A stretch of DNA of 64,000 nucleotides, from NCBI GenBank assembly GCA_964342805.1, contig CAYFHQ010000001.1, positions 42,220-106,219 of the forward strand. Reading direction: 5' to 3'. The notes beneath the pieces were generated by a model, which was not told where the DNA came from, did no database searches, and saw nothing but the letters and a program-made list of their open reading frames with translations. A program made the translations under genes and the position numbers. This document shows positions 27,295 through 36,227 of the stretch, one piece after another (position 1 is the stretch's first letter; every line of letters begins with the position of its first letter). This stretch comes from CAYFHQ01 sp964342805 (GTDB lineage Bacteria; Bacillota; Clostridia; Peptostreptococcales; Acidaminobacteraceae).

Positions 27295-27609
27295 ATGGCC
27301 ACACTGGGTGAACGCCTCAAGGCATTAAGAAAAGAAAAAAACCTACGCCAGGCTGAAATGGCAGACCTGCTGGACCTGTCCACCAGTACAGTGGGCATGT
27401 ACGAGCAAGACCGCAGGGACCCAGACACCAAGACCCTCAACTTCCTGGCCGACTACTTCGGTGTCACCGTCGACTACCTACTAGGCCGGACCGACGACCG
27501 TTGGCATGACCAGGTTAAGGAAAGAGGAAACCATATCGACTTGGTGGGCCTCAATGAAGAAGAAATCAAGGCTGTCAGACGGATGGTCGACATGTTACGG
27601 AAAAAATAA
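27295..27609 (+). CDS. XRE family helix-turn-helix regulator
   Basis: The 104-residue protein has a clear XRE domain at residues 4-60 (LGERLKALRKEKNLRQAEMA, STSTVGMYEQDRRDPDTKTL) and the ending FGVTVDYLLGRTDD common in phage- and ICE-type repressors. A short C-terminal helix follows (LNEEEIKAVRRMVDMLRKK), probably for dimer formation. The start is at an ATG after AAGGAGGG. It is divergent from the other XRE gene, so cross-regulation through the shared intergenic repeats is likely. No integrase or phage genes are nearby. Confidence 0.8.
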   Translation: MATLGERLKALRKEKNLRQAEMADLLDLSTSTVGMYEQDRRDPDTKTLNFLADYFGVTVDYLLGRTDDRWHDQVKERGNHIDLVGLNEEEIKAVRRMVDMLRKK

Positions 27610-27676
27610 ACCACTTAGGACGACCCAAATGCTGGCTGCATAGAGCAGGAAGCTTGGGACGCCTAAGTGGTTTTTG
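27608..27676 (+). terminator. Long-stem terminator after the XRE gene
   Basis: AAACCACTTAGG (27608-27619) pairs with CCTAAGTGGTTT (27662-27673), with an inner CCCAA/TTGGG stem, followed by TTTTT. Confidence 0.75.
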
Positions 27677-27702
27677 TGATTTAGACTCACGTGAATCGTC
27701 CA

Positions 27703-28719
27703 CTAAAAGGTTCTTAGGGCATTTGCATGTTCAAAAGAAATAATTTGCTTGGAGCTAGTTTGCAGATAGGCCTCTTCCAAATGCATATACTCAATGATCT
27801 CTTTTGTCTTCATGTTTTTAAACTTTCTTGTCACGTCAGCGAGGATTTCTAACTCCTCAGAAGTGAACTTACTTATGGCTAAATCAGCCTTACCAACGAT
27901 CTTATAGCCCTCTTTATCACCATCAAAGTAAACATACTCCACATTTACTGATGGGAGCTTAATTATTGACTCATGGCCTATAGGTAGGGCACCCATTTTT
28001 TCATGATAATAGACCAAACCGGTTAGGGCGTGTCCATATTTCTTAAAGCTAATGACATCTGCATACCAAAGCATTTTCATTAATCGTACTTTGAAGAGAT
28101 TCTCAACGTTTATGCCGAAGTATCCAACAATACTGTTAAGCTTATCGAGGTCTAAAAGCTTGTTTCCGTTCACCAAGCTTTTGCTTCTAAACTCGGCGTA
28201 CAGGGTCTCCAACTCCTTGACAAAATGATAGTTTGCTCCTGATTCTTTCATGACCTTTAGCAGTGAATTATAGATTTCCTCATATCTGGTTTCATCAAAA
28301 TTACAGCGATTCTTTTTCAGCTGGTTGATTGCAAACAATTGGTCATCACGAAACAACTTTAGAATGCTATCATAGGTAGTGTCCTGGATTTTTTTCTTCT
28401 CATACCTCTGTATTGTAGCCTCTCCCCAACCTAGAACAAGGGCAAGTTCCCTTTGCGTCAGAGAGTAACCCATGCGTATCTGTTTGATCTCTTTTGAAGT
28501 CAAAAGACCCGTAGACGCTCTGTATGCGTCCTTCATATGAAGCAAGTTCTGATTCAAAACCTTGCTAGGTGTAAAATACTCTTCTGCCTCATCACAGTAA
28601 TAAAGGACTTCATCATAGCAAACTCTGACGTCTTTGTAGGTTTTGCAGATGTTCTCACTAACAACCTGAACATTGTGCACTGCGTCGCAAATAGGACAAT
28701 CATATTTAAGTGTTTCCAT
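27703..28719 (-). CDS. Panacea-type antitoxin: MqsA-like zinc/HTH N-terminus and DUF4065 (SocA-like) C-terminus
   Basis: The 338-residue protein begins with a small Cys-rich zinc-finger-like part (YDCPICDA, residues 6-13), then an XRE-like helix-turn-helix of MqsA type (SKEIKQIRMGYSLTQRELAL, WGEATIQRYEKK; about 74-112). The C-terminal part (about 190-320) is a DUF4065/Panacea domain (LMKMLWYADVISFKKYG, TGLVYYHEKMGALPIG). Such proteins neutralise toxins encoded beside them and autoregulate through the HTH. The toxin gene lies 17 bases upstream on the same strand. The region is AT-rich compared with its flanks, which agrees with lateral origin. Confidence 0.8.
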   Translation of the reverse strand: METLKYDCPICDAVHNVQVVSENICKTYKDVRVCYDEVLYYCDEAEEYFTPSKVLNQNLLHMKDAYRASTGLLTSKEIKQIRMGYSLTQRELALVLGWGEATIQRYEKKKIQDTTYDSILKLFRDDQLFAINQLKKNRCNFDETRYEEIYNSLLKVMKESGANYHFVKELETLYAEFRSKSLVNGNKLLDLDKLNSIVGYFGINVENLFKVRLMKMLWYADVISFKKYGHALTGLVYYHEKMGALPIGHESIIKLPSVNVEYVYFDGDKEGYKIVGKADLAISKFTSEELEILADVTRKFKNMKTKEIIEYMHLEEAYLQTSSKQIISFEHANALRTF

Positions 28720-28736
28720 GGATTAACCTCCTCTTC

Positions 28737-29150
28737 CTATTTGTGTGGAAAGACCGTAAGTGGAAATCTGGCATAGTGAAATGAGACACAAAAAACCTTA
28801 CCTGATTCACAATCTCTTATTTTGACTTTAATATAAACGTCACGACAGCAGATATCTGTTCCGAACACATGAAATGGGTTGTCCAAAGGCGAACGATTAT
28901 CTGCAATACTCTCGATATAGTTTGAAGTGGTTAGCTTCATGAGCTCGTCAATTACATCAGTATCGTCGTAATCCAAGTCTGCCATCGTGTTTTCTGTTGT
29001 GTAAGGATCTGAGCGGTCTTCACCTTTTTTGAATGGAAGAATATCTAATGTAAAATTAGTACTGCTCAGTATACGATGCAATTCTCTTAGAAATTTCTTT
29101 ACTTCACCTACTGGCGTTCTGTATGACAAAGGCTTTTGCATAACTCCCAT
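28737..29150 (-). CDS. Probable MqsR-like toxin of the Panacea toxin-antitoxin pair
   Basis: The 137-residue protein lies directly upstream of the antitoxin, the gene order of mqsR-mqsA. The segment LMKLTTSNYIESIADNR and the later DVYIKVKIRD and KVFCVSFHYA resemble the small RNase toxin MqsR, which cuts mRNA. The resemblance is from memory of the family and is weak in the first half, so another RelE-fold toxin is possible. The start has no strong ribosome site, which would fit low toxin output. Confidence 0.6.
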   Translation of the reverse strand: MGVMQKPLSYRTPVGEVKKFLRELHRILSSTNFTLDILPFKKGEDRSDPYTTENTMADLDYDDTDVIDELMKLTTSNYIESIADNRSPLDNPFHVFGTDICCRDVYIKVKIRDCESGKVFCVSFHYARFPLTVFPHK

Positions 29151-29231
29151 CCTTTAGTGGTTTTACATTATTATAATACCCTCAGACGATCACTTCAAGC
29201 GATAAAACCATCAATTGATTGGTTGTGCAAC

Positions 29232-29266
29232 AAAAAGAGTCTGCTAGTTCAAACAACTAGCAGACT
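29232..29266 (-). terminator. Terminator after the coiled-coil membrane protein gene
   Basis: A perfect 13-base stem GAGTCTGCTAGTT / AACTAGCAGACTC is followed by TTTTT on the minus strand, just after the stop at 29274. Confidence 0.9.
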
Positions 29267-29273
29267 CTCTCAA

Positions 29274-30044
29274 TCATTGAGTGGCAAAAAATTCTGGATG
29301 GACAAGGTAGACGACCGCCTTTGAAGTGAGTTTATTGTTGAGTTGCTCAACCACAAAAGTCCTATAGTCTAGGTCATCAATAAATTTAGACTCGAAGCTT
29401 TTACCAACGGCTATGGGGACATGGTAATCACCGTAGTCAAAGTAGGGTTGGAGCTGATACTCTCGTATGGGTCCATCGTTTCCTAGGGTGGTCATGGACA
29501 GGATATCTTCAATGGCCATGGTTTTGATTTCTTTATCCGGTGTCCACTGGTGCTGGACGTCAAAATAACGATAGTAAATGGTCTCCCCTTCAACCCGGTC
29601 AATGACCAGTTCGCTTTCCATTCCGTACTGAACGTCCAGCTTAAGCTTCAACAAGGGCAGGTCCTGTTTGAGGACGATTTCACCGTATTGTTCCGCTAAA
29701 ATTTCATTTAACTCTTTGACCTCCCGGAGTTCAAGTTCCAAGGGACTTAGAGAAGGTTGACCCTCTTCTCCCCCTGCCTGGGCCCGCTCGAAAGCCTGTT
29801 TCAGATCACTGTTTTTCTGGACTAAGGCCTGGTTCTGGGTCACCAACTCAGCTTTTTCCTCACCAAGGGCTTCTACGGTCTCCTGGGCTGCCTGGAGTTC
29901 TTCTGTCTGGTCTAAGAGGCTTGCTTCATACACGTCTATGGCCATATTGGCATTTGACAGCTGCATGTTGGTAAAGAACAGGCCCAAGGCCAAAACCCCA
30001 ATGCCAACCATGAGTGCGATGTTGATAGTCGATAGCTTCTTCAT
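29274..30044 (-). CDS. Membrane-anchored coiled-coil protein of unknown function
   Basis: The 256-residue protein has an N-terminal membrane anchor (NIALMVGIGVLALGLFF, about 8-24), a coiled coil (about 35-90, rich in Glu, Gln and Ala with a heptad look: EELQAAQETVEALGEEKAEL) and a C-terminal soluble domain of about 130 residues (LKLDVQYGMESELVIDRV, VVYLVHPEFF). It probably sits outside the membrane. No family is recognised. It lies between two terminators and is monocistronic. Confidence 0.6.
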   Translation of the reverse strand: MKKLSTINIALMVGIGVLALGLFFTNMQLSNANMAIDVYEASLLDQTEELQAAQETVEALGEEKAELVTQNQALVQKNSDLKQAFERAQAGGEEGQPSLSPLELELREVKELNEILAEQYGEIVLKQDLPLLKLKLDVQYGMESELVIDRVEGETIYYRYFDVQHQWTPDKEIKTMAIEDILSMTTLGNDGPIREYQLQPYFDYGDYHVPIAVGKSFESKFIDDLDYRTFVVEQLNNKLTSKAVVYLVHPEFFATQ

Positions 30045-30117
30045 TCACCTTTCGGTGTGGTTGCACACCGCCCCCCTTCCTAAATTTGTAGTAATTGGAT
30101 TTATTATAGCATATAAT

Positions 30118-30156
30118 AACCCCGCCACAGCTCCCCATAGGGCTTGTGGCGGGGTT
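30118..30156 (-). terminator. Terminator after the GH94 operon
   Basis: AACCCCGCCACA pairs with TGTGGCGGGGTT. The stem starts within ten bases of the stop at 30163; the T-run on the minus side is short. Confidence 0.7.
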
Positions 30157-30162
30157 TCTTAG

Positions 30163-32595
30163 TCATCCCATTGTAATCTGAACTTTACCTACTTCTCCTA
30201 ACGCCATTGGCGGAAGCACGCTTCCTTCAATAGCCAGACCATTGAGTGTCATAGAAGCAACACCCTTACTCACCCCCTGGGGATTGGCCACTTCAATCTC
30301 ATAGGTGGCCCCCCTAAAGTGGCGGGTCATTTTCAGTTGGCCCCAGCCCTTGGGGATACAGGGGTTGATCTCAAGACCAGCCACAGTTGGCCGGACCCCC
30401 AGGATGAACTGGGAAATGGCCACGTAGTTCCAGGCCGCTGTACCCGTTAACCAGGAGTTTTTGGCCTGGCCATGGTGGTGGGCGTCCTTGCCAGCGATCA
30501 TTTGTGAGTAGACGTAGGGCTCCATCCGGTGGAGGTGGCTGATGTCTTCCCGGTAGGCAGGGGCAATTTTCTTGTAAACCTCAAAGGCCCGGTCTCCCTT
30601 GCCCAGGGTGGTCTCTGCACAAGCGATCCAGGGATTGTTGTGGCAGAAGATTCCTGCGTTTTCCTTGTAGCCCGGTGGATAGGAAGTGATCTCACCCAGG
30701 GCCTTGTCATAGGAGGAATAGGCGGGCTGTACCAGGACGATCCCGTGGTCGCTGTCCAGGTCCCTTTCCACTGCCCGCAGGGCCAACTCTGCCTGGCCGG
30801 ATTCCTTACCCACTCCAGCCATGATGCAGAAACCTTGGGGTTCAATAAAGAGCTTGCCTTCCGTATTGGAAGCGGACCCAACCTTTTGGCCGCTGGCGTC
30901 ATAGGCCCTCAGGAACCACTCTCCGTCCCACCCATGGGACAGGAGGACCTCTTCCATGGCCACTTTATCGGCCTGGACTCGGGCTAGGTGGTCTATGTCT
31001 CCTAGGGCCTCTAGGAGCTCTATCAGGTCTTTGGCCGCATAGAGGAAGAGGCCTGCGATAAAGGTGGACTCCGCCACAGCCCCCTTGGCGTCCCCAGTGG
31101 TCTGGAAGGACTCTCCAGGTTCTGTGGAGTGACAATTGAGGTTGAGGCAATCATTCCAGTCGGCCCGGCCAATCAGTGGCAGGCCGTGGGGGCCCCGCCG
31201 GTCCATGACGTGCTGGTGGGAGGCCAGGATATGGTCCAACATGGTGGCCTGACCTTGGGGATCGTCCTCAAAGGGGACTACGGTGTTTAGGAAGTCCAGG
31301 TCACCGGTCTCCCGCACATAAGCACTCACGGCCAGGGTCAACCAGAGGGGGTCGTCATTGAAGTCTCCGCCAATGGCGTCGTTGCCCTTTTTGGTCAGGG
31401 GCTGGTACTGGTGGTAGGCAGACCCGTCTGATTTTTGGGTAGCTGCCAGGTCAATCAATCGTTCCTTGGCCCTTTCCGGGATCAGGTGGACAAAACCCAA
31501 TATGTCCTGGTTAGAGTCCCGGAACCCCATGCCCCGGCCAATGCCAGACTCAAAGAAGGAGGCACTCCGGGACAGGTTAAAGGTCACCATGCACTGATAG
31601 GGGTTCCAGATGTTCACCATGCGGTCGGTCTTGTCCTCAGGGGTTTCCACCCGGAACTTGTTCAAGAGGTCAGCCCAATAGGCTTTCAGTTGGTCCAGGG
31701 CCTGGTCCACTTGTTCTGGTGTGTCGTAGGCCGCCTGCATGGCCAGGGCCTTGCTGCGATTTAGGCTCCCGTCGGCCAGCCACTTGTCTTCCACCGGATT
31801 TTCCACATAGCCCAGGACAAAGACCAGGGTCTGGGAAGCCCCTGGTGCCAGGGTTAACTCATGTTCTTGGGCTGCAATGGGTGACCAGCCATGGGCATGG
31901 GTGTTTTGCAGTCCAGTAACAACACCTTGGGGGGCTTCAAAGCCACCAAAGGCTCCCATGAAGGTTTCCCGATCAGTCTCATAGGCCATGGGTTCTTGGT
32001 TGCAGTGGAAGAAGGAAAAATGATTACGTCTCTCCCTGTACTCCGTCTTATGGTAAACCGTTCCCCCGTGGATCTCCACTTCTCCCGTGTTGAGGTTCCT
32101 TTGGAAGTTGGTCATGTCGTCATAGGCGTCCCATAAGTTGAACTCCACCAGGGGAAAGACGCCCAGGGTCTTGTCCTCCTGGGACAGGTTGGTCACCGTC
32201 AGCTTCCAAACTTCCCCGTTAAAGTCCAAGGGGACAAAGCAGGTTTGTTCAGCTCGGACCCCATTTCTTTCAGAGGCAAAAACGGTATAGCCCATGCCAT
32301 GTCGGCAGGAGTAGTTTTCCACTGGGGTCTGGCTGGGCTTCCACCCTGGATTCCAGATATCTCCCCCATCATTGATGTAGATATATCGCCCGCCCATGTC
32401 CACTGGGACATTGTTGTAGCGGTAGCGGGTAATCCGCCTTAGACGCGCATCTTTATAAAAGCTATAACCGCCACCTGTGTTGGACACCAGGCCAAGGAAG
32501 TCCTTGTTGCCCAGGTAGTTCATCCAGGGGGATGGGGTTTTGTAGTCTGTTATGACGTATTCTCGATTTTGGTCGTCAAAAAAGCCGTATTTCAT
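30163..32595 (-). CDS. GH94 glycoside phosphorylase, probably cellobiose phosphorylase
   Basis: The 810-residue cytoplasmic enzyme opens MKYGFFDDQNREYVITDY, the form typical of cellobiose and chitobiose phosphorylases, and keeps MGFRDSNQD and the catalytic segment RADWNDCLNLN (Asp479 to Asp482 region). GH94 enzymes split beta-glucosides with phosphate to a sugar 1-phosphate and a free sugar, saving ATP. The GRADWNDCLN context is closest to cellobiose phosphorylase in my memory; chitobiose is the main alternative. GGGAG precedes the start. It lies 29 bases after the second GH94 gene in a permease-GH94-GH94 operon. Confidence 0.82.
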   Translation of the reverse strand: MKYGFFDDQNREYVITDYKTPSPWMNYLGNKDFLGLVSNTGGGYSFYKDARLRRITRYRYNNVPVDMGGRYIYINDGGDIWNPGWKPSQTPVENYSCRHGMGYTVFASERNGVRAEQTCFVPLDFNGEVWKLTVTNLSQEDKTLGVFPLVEFNLWDAYDDMTNFQRNLNTGEVEIHGGTVYHKTEYRERRNHFSFFHCNQEPMAYETDRETFMGAFGGFEAPQGVVTGLQNTHAHGWSPIAAQEHELTLAPGASQTLVFVLGYVENPVEDKWLADGSLNRSKALAMQAAYDTPEQVDQALDQLKAYWADLLNKFRVETPEDKTDRMVNIWNPYQCMVTFNLSRSASFFESGIGRGMGFRDSNQDILGFVHLIPERAKERLIDLAATQKSDGSAYHQYQPLTKKGNDAIGGDFNDDPLWLTLAVSAYVRETGDLDFLNTVVPFEDDPQGQATMLDHILASHQHVMDRRGPHGLPLIGRADWNDCLNLNCHSTEPGESFQTTGDAKGAVAESTFIAGLFLYAAKDLIELLEALGDIDHLARVQADKVAMEEVLLSHGWDGEWFLRAYDASGQKVGSASNTEGKLFIEPQGFCIMAGVGKESGQAELALRAVERDLDSDHGIVLVQPAYSSYDKALGEITSYPPGYKENAGIFCHNNPWIACAETTLGKGDRAFEVYKKIAPAYREDISHLHRMEPYVYSQMIAGKDAHHHGQAKNSWLTGTAAWNYVAISQFILGVRPTVAGLEINPCIPKGWGQLKMTRHFRGATYEIEVANPQGVSKGVASMTLNGLAIEGSVLPPMALGEVGKVQITMG

Positions 32596-32624
32596 GGGTA
32601 CTCCCTTTCTTTATGAGCATTTTC

Positions 32625-35138
32625 TTACAGGCTGACACGATTCTTAATGGTCACGGTAACGTCATGGTCCTGTCCGTCAAAGCCGGTGAGGAGGTTGTCC
32701 TCTTGGGTTAGGCCATCCACTGTGACATCAAAACCAACTTGGCCCAAGGAATAGGCCTGGCCCGTTTGGTTGGTTACATTGATATGGAAGGTGGTCCCCC
32801 GGAAGACCCGGGTACAGGTGTAGCCCGGCCAATGTTCCGGTAGAACAGGTTGTAGTCTGAGGCCCTCTATTTCAGGGTGCAGGCCCAGAATGTGCTGGAC
32901 AGCCGCCTGATAACACCAAGACGCAGTCCCCGTCAGCCAGGCATTCCTGGCCAGGCCATGCTGGGGGTGTTCGTCTCCTAAAATGTTTTGGGGATAGACA
33001 TAGGGTGGACTTTCAAATTTCTCGATTTGACCGTTTCGAGCCACCGGGTTGATCCGGTCATAGTAGTCCATGGCCCGGTCACTGGCCCCTTGCAGGGTCT
33101 CTGCGATCATGACCCAGGGGTTGGCGTGGAGGAAGATCCCCCCATTTTCCTTGGCCCCTGGTGGATAGGTGGTTATGCCCCCCTTTGACGGGTCAAAGCC
33201 ATTGAAGGATGGGTAGGACAGCTTGATCCCCCAGTCTGTGGCCATATGTTCTTCAATGGCCGCCAGGGCCAGGTCCGATCTATCCTCAGCCACAAAGCCC
33301 GCCATGATCAACCACGACTGGGCATTGATATAGAGCTGGCTGTCGGGGTTGGACTGGCTGCCCAGCCGGGTCCCGTCGGCGTCAATGTAACGGATGTACC
33401 ACTGGCCGTCCCAGGCGACAGAATTGACGGTCTCCTTCATCTCACCATGCCAGCCTGTCCACAAATTTGCCAGGTCGACCTCCCCAGCTGCCTTGGCCAG
33501 TTCAATAGCTTCCAATAGGGCCTTGCCATAAAGGCCCGCCAACATAACCGATTGAGCTCCCGTGGGCAAGTTGACTGGGTCATTCCAGTCGGCAAAGCCC
33601 AACAAGGGCAGTCCGTCTGCCCCCACTTGGTCATGGGTAAAGGCCAGGGCCCTGCGGATGTGCTCCAGTACCGTAAAGACTTCCCTGTGTCCCCGGTGGT
33701 CAGGTTCATGATAGAAGGACACTTCCTCCCCCAATAGGTCCAGGTGGCCAGTTTCCCTGATCAAGGAAGCTGTAGCCAGTATGGGCCACAGGTGGTCATC
33801 CCCATAATACTGGGGCCGGTCGGGCATTTCCCTGGCGTCTCCCTCTGTGGCTTCCAGGGTCTTGGGATTATATTGGTGGTAGCTTGACCCGTCTGTTCTT
33901 TGCATGGTCCAGAGTTCCATGATTTTTTCTTTAGCAGCTTGTGGCTGTTGGACGACAATACCCATGGTGTCCTGAGCGGTGTCTCTCACACCCAGCCCCC
34001 TGGCCCCATAACCCAGTTGGTTGAGGGACAGGTAGCGGGACCAATTGAAGGTGATCCAGCACTGCCTGGGGTTGTGGACATTGACCATGGAGTCTAAGGA
34101 GGCTGACGGCGTTTGCACCTGGAGGGGGCTTAAGTGGCTGTCCCACTGGTCCAGCAGGCGGTCAAAGGCCTGGTCCACATGGGCCTCTTGTCTAAAGTAG
34201 TCCACTTGGTCTTGAATTTCAGGGCTATGAATATCTCCGGCCTCCAAGCGACCCACCTGAAAAATGATGCGCTCTGGCCGACCCTTTTTCACCACTAAAC
34301 GATGTTGAACAACCCCTACACTGTTGCCCCTCAAAGACTCCTGATTGGACAGGGTTTCCTCAAGCAGGCCCAGGGGCTTTTGCCAAGTCCCTCCCCGGTG
34401 GTCACCTAGGAATCGTTGGCGGTCTGTTTCAAAGGACAGGGCTGGCCTGTTACTGGTCAGGTAATTGGCATGGGACTGTCGCTGCATCCAGGCTTGTTGG
34501 AAGAGGGTGGTGTAGACTTCCTGTTGGTCTGAGGTAGACCCTTCTTCTCCTGGCCCTCTGTGGCTTCTTGTAGGAGTGTGGCTACCAGTCTTTTTTCCAA
34601 TGGGGCTAGTCACAGCCCGGGTCCCCATAGTCTGGGGCACCCAGTCGGCATTGGTCAGTTGCTTTAGGGCTTCAAAATGGGAATACTCCACAACCGGGTA
34701 GACATCCAAGGTTTGGTCCTCTCCCCCATTGGTAATGGTCATGTCGTATAGCAAAACCGAGCTCCCCTTGGGGACAAAGGCCCGGATGGTAAAATCAAGT
34801 TCTTTATAGGTAGTCTCCCAAATGCTGTAGCCCAGGCCGACCCTACAGGTAAAGTGGTCAAGGGGATGACCACAAGGGACTTGGAATGGGGAAATTAGAC
34901 GACCATTAGCGTCTTTGATATAGATCCCAAATCCCTTGAGGTCGCTGTCCGGCATTTGCGGTATATACTTGGTTATCCGACCCACAGCAGGGTCTTCCAT
35001 GCAGACTTGGGCCCCTCCGGTATGGTCTAAAAATCCTCCGAAGGAGAGGCCGCCCACATAGTTGGTCCACTTCATGGGCAGGTCGGGGCGGGTTATGCGG
35101 TATTCTTTGCTTTGGTCATGGAAATGCCCGTAGGTCAC
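32625..35138 (-). CDS. GH94 family glycoside phosphorylase of unresolved specificity
   Basis: The 837-residue enzyme is a divergent paralogue of the neighbour: MTYGHFHDQSKEYRITRP, LGVRDTAQDTMG and the catalytic segment GFADWNDPVNLP. A variable linker at about 175-215, rich in Ser, Thr and Gly (GKKTGSHTPTRSHRGPGEEG), is absent from the paralogue. The difference around the active site (NDPVNLPTGAQS for NDCLNLNCHSTE) suggests another acceptor, for example a laminaribiose-like or modified disaccharide. It starts at GTG 35138, with GGAGG upstream, overlapping the permease stop by four bases. Confidence 0.75.
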   Translation of the reverse strand: MTYGHFHDQSKEYRITRPDLPMKWTNYVGGLSFGGFLDHTGGAQVCMEDPAVGRITKYIPQMPDSDLKGFGIYIKDANGRLISPFQVPCGHPLDHFTCRVGLGYSIWETTYKELDFTIRAFVPKGSSVLLYDMTITNGGEDQTLDVYPVVEYSHFEALKQLTNADWVPQTMGTRAVTSPIGKKTGSHTPTRSHRGPGEEGSTSDQQEVYTTLFQQAWMQRQSHANYLTSNRPALSFETDRQRFLGDHRGGTWQKPLGLLEETLSNQESLRGNSVGVVQHRLVVKKGRPERIIFQVGRLEAGDIHSPEIQDQVDYFRQEAHVDQAFDRLLDQWDSHLSPLQVQTPSASLDSMVNVHNPRQCWITFNWSRYLSLNQLGYGARGLGVRDTAQDTMGIVVQQPQAAKEKIMELWTMQRTDGSSYHQYNPKTLEATEGDAREMPDRPQYYGDDHLWPILATASLIRETGHLDLLGEEVSFYHEPDHRGHREVFTVLEHIRRALAFTHDQVGADGLPLLGFADWNDPVNLPTGAQSVMLAGLYGKALLEAIELAKAAGEVDLANLWTGWHGEMKETVNSVAWDGQWYIRYIDADGTRLGSQSNPDSQLYINAQSWLIMAGFVAEDRSDLALAAIEEHMATDWGIKLSYPSFNGFDPSKGGITTYPPGAKENGGIFLHANPWVMIAETLQGASDRAMDYYDRINPVARNGQIEKFESPPYVYPQNILGDEHPQHGLARNAWLTGTASWCYQAAVQHILGLHPEIEGLRLQPVLPEHWPGYTCTRVFRGTTFHINVTNQTGQAYSLGQVGFDVTVDGLTQEDNLLTGFDGQDHDVTVTIKNRVSL

Positions 35139-35995
35139 TGGCTTCCTCCTAACGAAATGCGTTTGACTTGTCGATCGATGGCCCGCTCAACGGGCACTAA
35201 AATAGCACAGGCGGTTAAGGACGCTGAGAGTAAGAAACCCAGGCCGGGCACCCACTGCATGATGGTCACTGCCCCATAGGCGAGGAGCAGGGTCACAATG
35301 GTAATGACCGGCGTAATGGAAGGAATGGTGATGTAGCGAATTTGCTGCCACCGGGTGGCCCCGTCAATGGCTGCGGCTTCATAGTAGGACTTGTCGATGG
35401 ACACGATGGCTGCCAGGTAGATCACACTGTCATAGCCTGTCCACTTCCAGGTGTTGACGGTCAAGAGAATACCCGGCCAAAACTGGGGTGCTGTATACCA
35501 GTTGATCGGGTCCATCCCAAGTTTGGCCAGAATTTGATTCAAGACGCCCATGTCTGAACTCAACAGGGAAAAGACCAAGTAACTGACCACAACCCAAGAC
35601 AGGAAATAAGGAAGGAAGAAGATCGATTGATAGATCTTGGCTAACCGTCTATTGCGCAGTTCACTGAGGACAATGGCCAGCCCCAGGGCCACGGTCACAC
35701 TAATTAATATGAACATGGTGTTATACAAGAGGGTGTTTCTGGTGATGATAAAGGCTTGGTCTGATGAAAAAAGGTATTGAAAATTGCTAAAGCCCACCCA
35801 GTCACTCTGCCAAAAGCCCTTGGCATAGTTGTAGTCCTTGAAGGCCAGTAAAATGCCCCCCATGGGCAAATAATTGTTTGCCAGTATGACCAAAAGACCG
35901 GGAAGGAGCATGAGGTAGAGGGGCAGTTTACTCCACTTGCCACCCACTCGGTTGCTGGTCCCTTTCTTTGGTGCCACTGTGCCAGTATTGTTCAT
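35135..35995 (-). CDS. CUT1-type sugar ABC permease (LplB-like) with aberrant C-terminus
   Basis: The 286-residue membrane protein matches LplB/UgpA-type permeases up to about residue 235: LMLLPGLLVILANNYLPMGG, FFLPYFLSWVVVSYL and the EAA loop YYEAAAIDGATRWQQIRYITIPS. The expected last third (a long periplasmic loop, DxxDTYVY-type motif and last helix) is replaced by about 50 residues ending VERAIDRQVKRISLGGSQ. No LplC-type second permease and no transport binding protein adjoin it. An internal deletion that fused or removed sequence is the simplest reading; function is doubtful. ATG 35995 has AAAGGAG upstream. It would feed disaccharide to the GH94 enzymes. Confidence 0.7.
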   Translation of the reverse strand: MNNTGTVAPKKGTSNRVGGKWSKLPLYLMLLPGLLVILANNYLPMGGILLAFKDYNYAKGFWQSDWVGFSNFQYLFSSDQAFIITRNTLLYNTMFILISVTVALGLAIVLSELRNRRLAKIYQSIFFLPYFLSWVVVSYLVFSLLSSDMGVLNQILAKLGMDPINWYTAPQFWPGILLTVNTWKWTGYDSVIYLAAIVSIDKSYYEAAAIDGATRWQQIRYITIPSITPVITIVTLLLAYGAVTIMQWVPGLGFLLSASLTACAILVPVERAIDRQVKRISLGGSQ

Positions 35996-36032
35996 GGTCA
36001 CTCTCCTTTGTTTGTTCAGCCTCATTCTATGA

Positions 36033-36050
36033 AAAGAAAGCGTTTTCTTG
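36033..36050 (-). promoter_or_regulatory. cre-like catabolite repression site before the permease-GH94 operon
   Basis: AGAAAGCGTTTTCT closely follows the CcpA consensus TGAAARCGYTTTCA and lies between a weak -35 (TTCAAG) and a -10-like TAGAAT, about 40 bases before the permease start. Confidence 0.6.
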
Positions 36051-36112
36051 AATGTAGGATCTTGTGGTTTGGTGTCCGATTTTGTTGGACAATTTGGTCC
36101 TGGTTTTGGGCA

Positions 36113-36153
36113 TGAAAAAAGCCCTTAGAACATGGTCTTGTTCTAAGGGCTTG
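36113..36153 (-). terminator. Terminator after the YesN-type gene
   Basis: AAGCCCTTAGAAC pairs with GTTCTAAGGGCTT and six T residues follow on the minus strand. It separates the sensing genes from the permease-GH94 operon. Confidence 0.88.
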
Positions 36154-36227
36154 CGCTGGCATAAGTAGATTGCCTAGACGCTGAAACTTATTTTCTCTTA
36201 TGGGGGTCTTCCCTTGCGGTGGCCAAC

